Shown here: piece by piece, positions 1 to 4,901 of the stretch | Layout: every line of letters begins with the position of its first letter | Numbering within the stretch: position 1 is the stretch's first letter | From: Anaerolineales bacterium | Lineage (GTDB): Bacteria > Chloroflexota > Anaerolineae > Anaerolineales > Villigracilaceae | Assembly: GCA_025938055.1 (NCBI GenBank) | Contig: JAICQC010000217.1 | Location: 1 to 7,781, forward strand | Reading direction: 5' to 3' | Length of the DNA: 7,781 nucleotides | The notes under the pieces: generated by a model | What the model was told of the DNA's origin: nothing | The model's input: the letters and a program-made list of their open reading frames with translations, nothing else | Database searches by the model: none | Translations under genes and position numbers: made by a program

Positions 1-755
1 TGCTGCGCGGTCATGCCGCGGCGTATCGCGCGATCCATGAAATCCAGCGAGAAGCGCGCGTTGGCTACGCCCATCACCACCGACCGATGGTCGCCAAACG
101 ATCGTGGTCACCGCTGGACGCGTTGATGCGAAAGATCCGTTACGAAGGCGCAAACATGGCATTTCCTTCGGGGATCAGCACCGGGACGATGAGAACGCCG
201 ATCGCGAACTTTCGGGTGCCCGAGGCGAAAGGCACGCAGGATTTCCTGGGACTCAATTATTATTCTGTAGACACGGTCAGCTTCCACCCTGGCAAGCATC
301 GAGAACTTTTTACTCATAGCGAATATGCCGAAGATGCCGATGCAAGCGAGCATCGCTTCATTGCCAACATTCCAACCGGCATCTTCGATACCATCAAATG
401 GGCGGTACAGACCTATCCCAACCTGCCGATCCTCATCACGGAGAACGGGGTCAACGATTCGGGTGACGAGTTGCGGCGGCGTTATCTGGCGCAGCACATC
501 CACCAGGTCTGGCGGGCGGTCAATTTCAACTGGCCCGTGAAGGGCTACTTCCATTGGTCGCTGGTGGACAACTTCGAGTGGGACCGCGGCTGGAGTCAGC
601 GCTTCGGTCTCTGGGGGCTGGACGTCGAGACCCAGAAACGGATCAAGCGCCCGAGCGCAGATCTGTACGCCGCCATCTGCAAAGAGAACGGGCTTTCCTC
701 TGAAATGATACAGAAATACTGTCCTGAGGTTTTTGATAAGTTATTTCCCCTATAA
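1..755 (+). CDS. GH1 family beta-glycosidase (beta-glucosidase/beta-galactosidase-like), C-terminal part
   Basis: The reading frame is open from base 3 to the TAA at 753-755, giving about 250 residues with no start, so this is the C-terminal half or more of a gene that begins outside the window. Glycoside hydrolase family 1 landmarks appear in order. First is the region ending in GYAHHHRP, then DFLGLNYYS (about 237-263). Next is ITENG, whose Glu (codon 441-443) is the family's catalytic nucleophile. Last is HWSLVDNFEWDRGW (552-593), whose Glu and Trp contact the non-reducing sugar, followed by RFGL. The acid/base Glu of the NEP motif would lie upstream of the window. GH1 enzymes hydrolyse terminal beta-linked sugars with retention of configuration. 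The substrate (glucoside, galactoside or other) cannot be read from this part. Nothing visible indicates secretion, but the N-terminus is missing. No terminator follows; the stop codon sits inside the next gene's putative -10 box. Confidence 0.95.
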   Translation, partial: LRGHAAAYRAIHEIQREARVGYAHHHRPMVAKRSWSPLDALMRKIRYEGANMAFPSGISTGTMRTPIANFRVPEAKGTQDFLGLNYYSVDTVSFHPGKHRELFTHSEYAEDADASEHRFIANIPTGIFDTIKWAVQTYPNLPILITENGVNDSGDELRRRYLAQHIHQVWRAVNFNWPVKGYFHWSLVDNFEWDRGWSQRFGLWGLDVETQKRIKRPSADLYAAICKENGLSSEMIQKYCPEVFDKLFPL

Positions 756-756
756 T
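751..756 (+). promoter_or_regulatory. Putative -10 box (TATAAT) for the HTH protein/kinase unit
   Basis: A perfect TATAAT hexamer lies across the stop codon of the glycosidase gene, whose TAA is 753-755. No good -35 hexamer stands 16-18 bp upstream (that area reads GGTTTT). TTGATA at 733-738 is only 12 bp away, which is too close. A start point near 763 would give a leader of about 40 nt that includes the strong ribosome binding site at 789-795. The position fits, but the missing -35 box keeps confidence moderate. Confidence 0.4.
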
Positions 757-757
757 C

Positions 758-779
758 GATGTACAATCTCCGATACATC
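758..779. promoter_or_regulatory. Operator-like inverted repeat at the presumed transcription start
   Basis: GATGTA (758-763) and TACATC (774-779) form a perfect 6-bp inverted repeat with a 10-nt centre. It begins 2 bp after the TATAAT box and would overlap the start point and early leader. The placement suits a repressor site, and the gene it precedes encodes a helix-turn-helix protein, so autoregulation is conceivable. Six-bp arms can arise by chance, so this is a weak call. Confidence 0.25.
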
Positions 780-788
780 AATGCAAGC

Positions 789-795
789 AAAGGAG
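789..795 (+). promoter_or_regulatory. Ribosome binding site that sets the start at 804
   Basis: AAAGGAG lies 8 nt before the ATG at 804. The alternative in-frame ATG at 759 has no Shine-Dalgarno sequence and lies only 3 bp after the putative -10 box, so 804 is preferred. Confidence 0.8.
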
Positions 796-803
796 AGCCG
801 GGC

Positions 804-1610
804 ATGGACGTTAAAACACAATACTCAGGATTGGACGAGCTGCTTGCCGTCATTTACGGGAATGACACCCGTCTGAGCACACTGCTGTGTGAGCTCGGGT
901 TTGAAGAAGCTCAGGTGGAGCAGTTGCAGAACGGGCATCTGGAGTCTGTGGTGACCCAGCTTCTGGAAGTCATCCACAAGCGGCTGACCAGTGACTCAGG
1001 CAAGGATACCTACTATCAGATCCTCAGCCGACGCTACGGGCTGGATGGGGAGCCACGCCAGCAGCTCTCCGCCATCGCGGAAAAATATGGGTACAGTCCG
1101 GAGTACATCCGCCGGTTATTTGAGGAGATCATCCACCGCTGCCAGAGCAAGACCTGGCAGGCGGAACTCAGGAAGAGCCTGAAATACATTGTGATCGATC
1201 AGCTTGGCATTATGAATGAACGTCCCTCGTACGATTATGTTGCCGAGAAACTGGAGCGTCTATCCAATTTACGCAATGCAGCCGAATTCACCCGCCTGGA
1301 CTACGAAACCAAGCGCACACAAATCCTGAAGCAGGTGCAGGCGGAACTGGATATGCTCGATTCAGAATACAAGCCTGTGCTCGAAGCCGCCGAAACGAAT
1401 ATCGCTACGCTTGAAAACGAGATCAAAACTGAGGTACTGTTACACGGTGAAAGCGTTTCTGGTGGAATGTATCGCGCCTCCTATACCCAGGGGCGCATTT
1501 CCTGGGACAACGAAGGCATGACGAAGTATGCCGCCTTGCATCCCGATGTGCTCCAGTTCCGCAAGCAGGGACAGCCGATCGTTTCACTGCGAGTGGTGAA
1601 TAAAGATTGA
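804..1610 (+). CDS. Sigma-70 region 4-like HTH protein with coiled coil and conserved C-terminal module
   Basis: A 268-residue soluble protein. Residues about 70-115 (from YYQILSRRYGL through AIAEKYGYSPEYIRRLFEEII) read like region 4 of a sigma-70 factor, a helix-turn-helix that could bind DNA. No sigma region 2 is visible, so it is unlikely to be a working sigma factor. Residues about 140-210 are charged and helical, with a probable coiled coil at 165-210. The C-terminus (about 205-268) contains YTQGRISWDNEG, YAALHPDVLQFRK and a final SLRVV. I recall a similar GRVSWD...YAAxHPE...FRKxGxPSVSIR pattern in small hypothetical, often phage-linked, proteins, but could not check this. No signal peptide or membrane segment is seen. 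The gene follows the glycosidase by 48 bp with its own putative promoter and overlaps the kinase gene by 4 bp. A DNA-binding regulator or accessory factor is the best guess; the function is unknown. Both coordinates and the reality of the gene are well supported. Confidence 0.8.
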   Translation: MDVKTQYSGLDELLAVIYGNDTRLSTLLCELGFEEAQVEQLQNGHLESVVTQLLEVIHKRLTSDSGKDTYYQILSRRYGLDGEPRQQLSAIAEKYGYSPEYIRRLFEEIIHRCQSKTWQAELRKSLKYIVIDQLGIMNERPSYDYVAEKLERLSNLRNAAEFTRLDYETKRTQILKQVQAELDMLDSEYKPVLEAAETNIATLENEIKTEVLLHGESVSGGMYRASYTQGRISWDNEGMTKYAALHPDVLQFRKQGQPIVSLRVVNKD

Positions 1611-2575
1611 ATCTTCCTCCCGAATTCATCTCCAACGTTAAAAACGTATATCTGGAAGATGGTCGTGCATTCTTGGATGCATTACCGGATTCGATTGCTG
1701 AAGCCTCAGCTCGCTGGATGTTGACGAATGTTGAACCTTCACAAAATCTTTCCTACAATTTTGTCGCGTTTGCCAATCGCGGGGATGTTCAAGTTGTACT
1801 CAAAATTGGTTTGCCGAATCGTGAAACGAAAAGTGAGATGGCGGCATTACGTCTCTTCAACGGAGAAGGTGCCTGCCGGTTGCTCGATTACGATGAAGAG
1901 AAATACTGGATGCTGCTCGAACGATTGAATCCCGGTGTGATGCTCTCCACTCTGGAAGATGATGAAGAAGCGACCCATATCGCTGCTGAAGTGATGCAAA
2001 AGGTTTGGAGATCTTTGGAGTCTGACAGCTTGCTGGCGTATTCGCAGGAGCAAGTGTCGTCACGGCGCCACGGCGACGCTCCTGCACTCCAAAGTTTTAT
2101 TCGGCTTTCTGATTGGTTCGATGGATTGAAAAGACTGCGCGCAATGTTCGACGGCGGGACTGGTCCGCTCAACGAGAACCTGGTTGAGAGAGTGGACCAG
2201 TCAGTAAGAGAATTCTTTGCCGAGAATCATCATCCCGTCCTCATGCATGGAGATTTCCATCACTTCAATATCCTGTCGTCCGAGCGCGGCTGGTTGATCA
2301 TCGACCCGAAGGGAGTGATTGGTCCGGCGTGTTACGAAGTAGGACCGCTTCTGATGAATCCATGGGGTGACTTGTTGAGCGGCAAGAACTACCGTCAGAT
2401 GACGAAGCGGCGGATCGAGATCCTCCATGAACGGTTGGGGTTCGAGCGTGAGCGCATTCGGGAGTGGGCACTGGCACACGCGATCCTTTCGGCATGGTGG
2501 AGTATCGAGGACAACACCGGCTGGGAGTATTCGCTGGCATTTGCCGAGATGATCGCCGACCTGGAACTAAAATAG
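1607..2575 (+). CDS. Aminoglycoside/hydroxyurea phosphotransferase family kinase (APH(6)/streptomycin 6-kinase-like)
   Basis: The protein has 322 residues if translation starts at the TTG at 1607, which overlaps the upstream TGA stop (TTGA). Kinase features are clear. Lys66 in VVLKIG is the likely ATP-binding lysine. MLLERLNPG (about 104-112) matches the hinge. HGDFHHFNIL (His214, Asp216, Asn221) is the catalytic loop, and DPKG (233-236) is the metal-binding motif in the form typical of the APH(6)/hydroxyurea kinase family. A late AILSAWWSIEDN segment also fits that family. Known members phosphorylate streptomycin at the 6-hydroxyl or modify hydroxyurea, but most chromosomal homologues are untested, so resistance should not be assumed. 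The protein is probably cytosolic. No strong ribosome binding site precedes the TTG, only a GGTG-type stretch, so coupling to translation of the upstream gene is likely. The exact start is less certain than the family. A hairpin follows immediately after the stop. Confidence 0.9.
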   Translation: MNLPPEFISNVKNVYLEDGRAFLDALPDSIAEASARWMLTNVEPSQNLSYNFVAFANRGDVQVVLKIGLPNRETKSEMAALRLFNGEGACRLLDYDEEKYWMLLERLNPGVMLSTLEDDEEATHIAAEVMQKVWRSLESDSLLAYSQEQVSSRRHGDAPALQSFIRLSDWFDGLKRLRAMFDGGTGPLNENLVERVDQSVREFFAENHHPVLMHGDFHHFNILSSERGWLIIDPKGVIGPACYEVGPLLMNPWGDLLSGKNYRQMTKRRIEILHERLGFERERIREWALAHAILSAWWSIEDNTGWEYSLAFAEMIADLELK

Positions 2576-2608
2576 TACAGCCTCTTAAACGAGAGGCTGT
2601 ATGTTTCT
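2576..2608. terminator. Hairpin terminator between convergent genes, possibly bidirectional
   Basis: TACAGCCTCT (2576-2585) and AGAGGCTGTA (2592-2601) form a perfect 10-bp stem with a 6-nt loop, directly after the kinase stop codon. On the + strand a weak T stretch (TGTTTCT) follows. On the - strand the stem is followed by CTATTTTAG, so it may also end transcription of the small membrane gene that stops at 2621. The T tracts are modest, so the stem rather than the tail carries this call. Confidence 0.75.
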
Positions 2609-2620
2609 GCGACGACGGCG

Positions 2621-2767
2621 TTATCTGCCGATCAGGGTGAATATGGCGACGCCAAGGGCCAGCAGTGCCAAGATGATGGCCGGTATTGCCAGGCCAAACG
2701 CCTGCAAACCGTACAAAAGAAAGAACAGGATTAGACACCAGGTGGCGATCGAATTGGGCATTCTCAT
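2621..2767 (-). CDS. Small membrane protein of 48 residues, two predicted helices
   Basis: The minus-strand frame runs from ATG 2767-2765 to TAA 2623-2621. It encodes MRMPNSIATW followed by two hydrophobic stretches, about residues 8-25 (IATWCLILFFLLYGLQAF) and 27-46, ending in TLIGR. A strong AAAGGAG (2780-2774) sits 6 nt before the ATG. A second in-frame ATG at 2761 would lie 12 nt from it and is less likely. The two helices are joined by a short segment with no charged loop, so it is probably an integral membrane hairpin. I recall small proteins of this form (LYGL...F...IxxLxALxAGIFxLIGR) in Anaerolineae genomes but know no function. It is convergent with the kinase gene, sharing the hairpin at 2576-2601, and has its own leader of unknown length on the far side. 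Longer plus- and minus-strand frames over this region lack ribosome binding sites and sensible composition. Confidence 0.75.
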   Translation of the reverse strand: MRMPNSIATWCLILFFLLYGLQAFGLAIPAIILALLALGVAIFTLIGR

Positions 2768-2773
2768 TTCATT

Positions 2774-2780
2774 CTCCTTT
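2774..2780 (-). promoter_or_regulatory. Ribosome binding site of the small membrane protein gene
   Basis: On the minus strand AAAGGAG stands 6 nt before the ATG at 2767. It is the best Shine-Dalgarno match in the window together with that at 789-795, and it is the main reason to believe this short gene. Confidence 0.75.
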
Positions 2781-2792
2781 GGGAAAATCAGC

Positions 2793-2812
2793 GCAAGACT
2801 CCACGAGTCTGC
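2793..2812. repeat. Short hairpin in the leader of the small membrane gene
   Basis: AGACTC (2796-2801) and GAGTCT (2805-2810) form a perfect 6-bp stem with a 3-nt loop. Two further G-C pairs extend it past a single bulged A at 2795. Read on the minus strand it lies 13 nt upstream of the ribosome binding site, so it would fall in the 5' leader. A possible weak promoter further up on the minus strand (TTGCCT ... TTTAAG) is not strong enough to list on its own. Confidence 0.3.
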
Positions 2813-2822
2813 TACTTAAATT

Positions 2823-2859
2823 AACACAGTCCCGACAGGCAAGTTCCGCAGGTTGTGTT
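2823..2859. repeat. Imperfect inverted repeat in the intergenic region
   Basis: AACACAGTC (2823-2831) pairs with GGTTGTGTT (2851-2859) over nine positions, two of them G-U in RNA, around a 19-nt centre. On the minus strand the centre also shows a short echo, GGAACT and GGGACT 14 bp apart. It could be the remains of a dispersed intergenic element or an RNA structure upstream of the small membrane gene. The sequence alone gives no function. Confidence 0.3.
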
Positions 2860-2900
2860 TCCCGTTCAGAGTGTCATAAAGGACGGGCTCAAAAAGCATT

Positions 2901-2945
2901 CCCCACGGAGAAAAATAAAGAGTTTTCTCCGCGCTCTCGGTGGTG
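2901..2945. repeat. Dyad element with CGGAGAAAA / TTTTCTCCG arms
   Basis: CGGAGAAAA (2906-2914) and TTTTCTCCG (2923-2931) are a perfect 9-bp inverted repeat with an 8-nt AT-rich loop. The flanks CCAC (2903-2906) and GTGG (2940-2943) extend the symmetry if the extra unit CGCTCTCG on the right arm is looped out. Similar CACGGAGA...TCTCCGTGGTGAA palindromes are, from memory, scattered through intergenic DNA of several phyla. It lies between the divergently transcribed small membrane gene and the first ABC gene. It does not look like a terminator for a gene in this window. Confidence 0.5.
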
Positions 2946-3016
2946 AATTCCGAAAAAACCCACAAAACTAGACACTCTCACCCCATTTGAGGACTGATCG
3001 CGTGATTGCAGAATGG

Positions 3017-3022
3017 TAGAAT
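3017..3022 (+). promoter_or_regulatory. Putative -10 box (TAGAAT) of the ABC exporter genes
   Basis: TAGAAT matches five of six consensus -10 positions and begins 14 bp before the ATG at 3031. The region 17 bp upstream reads CTGATC, a poor -35. TTGAGG at 2987-2992 is too distant at 24 bp. If this is the -10 box, transcription would begin near 3029-3031, giving a leaderless or nearly leaderless mRNA. That would agree with the absence of any Shine-Dalgarno sequence before 3031. Confidence 0.4.
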
Positions 3023-3030
3023 GGGCGTCT

Positions 3031-4818
3031 ATGGCTGTTACTACTCCTGCTGAATTTTCGATGCAACGCCAGCATCTTTCTGACCGCACGAATCCCATCC
3101 GCTGGGTCTGGTCGCATGCGCGCCGTCACTGGTGGATCATGATCATGATGGTGATCGGCGCGGTGGGCAACGCGGGGCTTGCCGCGGTGGTTCCCGTGCT
3201 CACCGGCGATGCGTTCAACGCCATGCTACAGCCTGTGCCCGATACCAGCGTGCTGATCCCCCTGGCGCTGACCATCGGCATCTCACAGGTCATCCGCGGC
3301 GCGCTTCAATTGGGACGCAACTTTGGCGCGGAACTTCTTGCCCAAAAAATGGAGCGGGACGTGCGGGATGAGTTGTATCTCTCCCTGCTTGCAAAGAGCA
3401 TGACCTTTCACAACCTGCAGCCGGTGGGTGATACGATGGCGCGTTCCACCAATGACGTCCGCGAAGTCAACTATATGTTCAGCCCGGGGCTCAACCTTGT
3501 GGTGGGATCGCTTGTGTTTTTGCTTATGCCCATCTTCGTTGCCGGTCGCTATCACCCTGCGTTGATCATCACACCGGTTGCGTTTCTCCTTTCCTATTTC
3601 TTTTTTCTTATTCGCTATTTGAAAACCCTCGCGCCGGTCACCGACGAGGTGCGCGCCCAGTTCGGGGTCATGAACACCCACCTCTCCGAATCGCTCGACG
3701 GCGTGGAGATTGTCAAAGGTGCGGCGCAGGAAAACCAGGAGGTGGATCGCTTTGTAATCAATGCCCGGCGCGTGCGCGATGCCTTCGTGCGGCAGGGCGA
3801 CCTGGAGGGTCGTTACGTGTCAATGCTTCTACTCGGCGCTGCATTTGCCTTTGGCTTGTTCCATTCGCTTTTGCTATTCCGCGGCGGCGCGCTCGATATC
3901 GGCGACGTGGTGGCTTATTTTGGATTGCTCCGCCTGCTCGACTTTCCTACCTTCGTTTCGACCTTTGCCTATTCCCAGATTTCACTGGGTATCTCGAGCG
4001 CGCGTCGAATTCTGGAACTGATCAACCGTGAAACAGATCTCGACCAGAATGCCCGGGGCTATGCGGATGTAATGAAAGGTGAAGTGGAGTTCCGGGATGT
4101 GAGCTTTGCATACTCGCTGAGCAGCATGAATGGCCAGCAGGCTGCACAAGATGACGTTTTGCAAAATGTCGCCTTTAAGGTGTCACCCGGTCAGACTGTT
4201 GCCATCGTGGGACAGACCGGGGCAGGAAAAACATCGTTGGTGAAGCTGATCAACCGTACCTACGATGTAACCAGGGGACAGGTCCTGGTGGATGGCGTGG
4301 ACGTGCGCGACTGGAATCTGGCTGCGCTGCGTTCGCAGGTCTCAATGATCGAGCAGGATATTTTCCTGTTCTCACGCTCGGTCAGCGAGAATATCGCGTT
4401 CGGTAAGCCGGAGTCAACACAGCCTGAGGTTGAAATGGCGGCGCGATCTGCACAGGCAGATGACTTCATCCAGACCTTCGACAAGAGTTACGCGACGGTT
4501 GTGGGCGAACGCGGCGTCACGCTTTCCGGTGGACAACGCCAGCGGCTCGCCCTCGCCCGCGCCTTCCTGACCGACCCGCATATTTTGATCCTGGACGACT
4601 CCACCTCCGCGATCGACTCGGCGACAGAGGACAAGATCCAGCGTGCCATCGCGAACGCGGCGCGCGGCCGGACGACGTTCATCATCACGCACCGCCTGTC
4701 GCAGATTCGCTGGGCAGATTTGATCATTGTGCTGCGAAAAGGCAAAATCGCCGCCATCGGCACGCATGATGAATTGATGAAGACATCGGAAGCATATTCG
4801 AGGATATTTCGGGAGTAG
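3031..4818 (+). CDS. ABC exporter half-transporter with degenerate ATP site (TM287/BmrC-like subunit)
   Basis: A 595-residue fused membrane plus ATPase subunit of a type I ABC exporter. Six hydrophobic segments occupy about residues 30-310. The ATPase domain shows A-loop Tyr361, Walker A GQTGAGKT (394-401, Lys400), Q-loop Gln442, signature LSGGQ (498-502), Walker B ending LILDD (Asp522) and H-loop His554. The residue after the Walker B Asp is Asp523 where active ATPases have Glu, as in the degenerate-site subunits of heterodimeric exporters such as Thermotoga TM287. The partner is the next gene. About nine extra residues (SLSSMNGQQAAQ area) lie between the A-loop and Walker A compared with that partner. 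The substrate could be drugs, lipids or peptides and cannot be deduced. The start is uncertain. ATG 3031 is chosen because the in-frame ATG at 3013 lies upstream of the likely -10 box and neither has a ribosome binding site; ATG 3061 is also possible. Confidence 0.95.
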   Translation: MAVTTPAEFSMQRQHLSDRTNPIRWVWSHARRHWWIMIMMVIGAVGNAGLAAVVPVLTGDAFNAMLQPVPDTSVLIPLALTIGISQVIRGALQLGRNFGAELLAQKMERDVRDELYLSLLAKSMTFHNLQPVGDTMARSTNDVREVNYMFSPGLNLVVGSLVFLLMPIFVAGRYHPALIITPVAFLLSYFFFLIRYLKTLAPVTDEVRAQFGVMNTHLSESLDGVEIVKGAAQENQEVDRFVINARRVRDAFVRQGDLEGRYVSMLLLGAAFAFGLFHSLLLFRGGALDIGDVVAYFGLLRLLDFPTFVSTFAYSQISLGISSARRILELINRETDLDQNARGYADVMKGEVEFRDVSFAYSLSSMNGQQAAQDDVLQNVAFKVSPGQTVAIVGQTGAGKTSLVKLINRTYDVTRGQVLVDGVDVRDWNLAALRSQVSMIEQDIFLFSRSVSENIAFGKPESTQPEVEMAARSAQADDFIQTFDKSYATVVGERGVTLSGGQRQRLALARAFLTDPHILILDDSTSAIDSATEDKIQRAIANAARGRTTFIITHRLSQIRWADLIIVLRKGKIAAIGTHDELMKTSEAYSRIFRE

Positions 4819-4821
4819 TCA

Positions 4822-4900
4822 TTAGCATTTAGTTCTTAGCTTTTAGCGATTTGTAACGCCTAGAGGCTACTAACTGACAGCTAATTGCTGAAAGCTCAAC
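4822..4900. repeat. Palindromic intergenic element made of degenerate 7-bp repeats
   Basis: The left half (4822-4849) is four in-phase heptads: TTAGCAT, TTAGTTC, TTAGCTT, TTAGCGA. The right half (4866-4900) is five in-phase heptads in the opposite sense: GCTACTA, ACTGACA, GCTAATT, GCTGAAA, GCTCAAC. The centre GCCT-AG-AGGC (4858-4867) is itself a dyad. As RNA, 4828-4847 can pair with 4880-4899 at 16 of 20 positions, two of them G-U. The element fills nearly the whole gap between the two ABC genes and ends 1 bp before the second start codon. Its right arm therefore contains the only candidate ribosome binding site (GAAAG, 4890-4894). It may be a dispersed repeat, a structured RNA spacer that adjusts expression of the second subunit, or both. 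Confidence 0.65.
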
Positions 4901-4901
4901 T

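Noticed and set aside
733..738. TTGATA as the -35 partner of TATAAT 751-756
   Set aside because: The 12-bp spacer is too short for a sigma-70 promoter.
759..803. Upstream ATG (759) as the start of the HTH protein
   Set aside because: It has no ribosome binding site and falls only 3 bp after the likely -10 box; ATG 804 has AAAGGAG at 8 nt.
2298..2738. 146-residue minus-strand frame
   Set aside because: It lies mostly antisense to the kinase C-terminus, has low-complexity composition rich in Arg, Pro and Ser, and lacks a ribosome binding site. The 48-residue gene in another frame explains the region better.
2601..2946. Plus-strand frames of 72 and 86 residues between the kinase and ABC genes
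   Set aside because: No ribosome binding site, no recognisable domain, and they overlap the terminator, the small minus-strand gene or the dyad elements.
4594..4599. Asp in place of the Walker B Glu as a sign of a dead or decaying ABC gene
   Set aside because: All other motifs are intact and the partner gene compensates in the standard heterodimeric way, so this is normal for the family.
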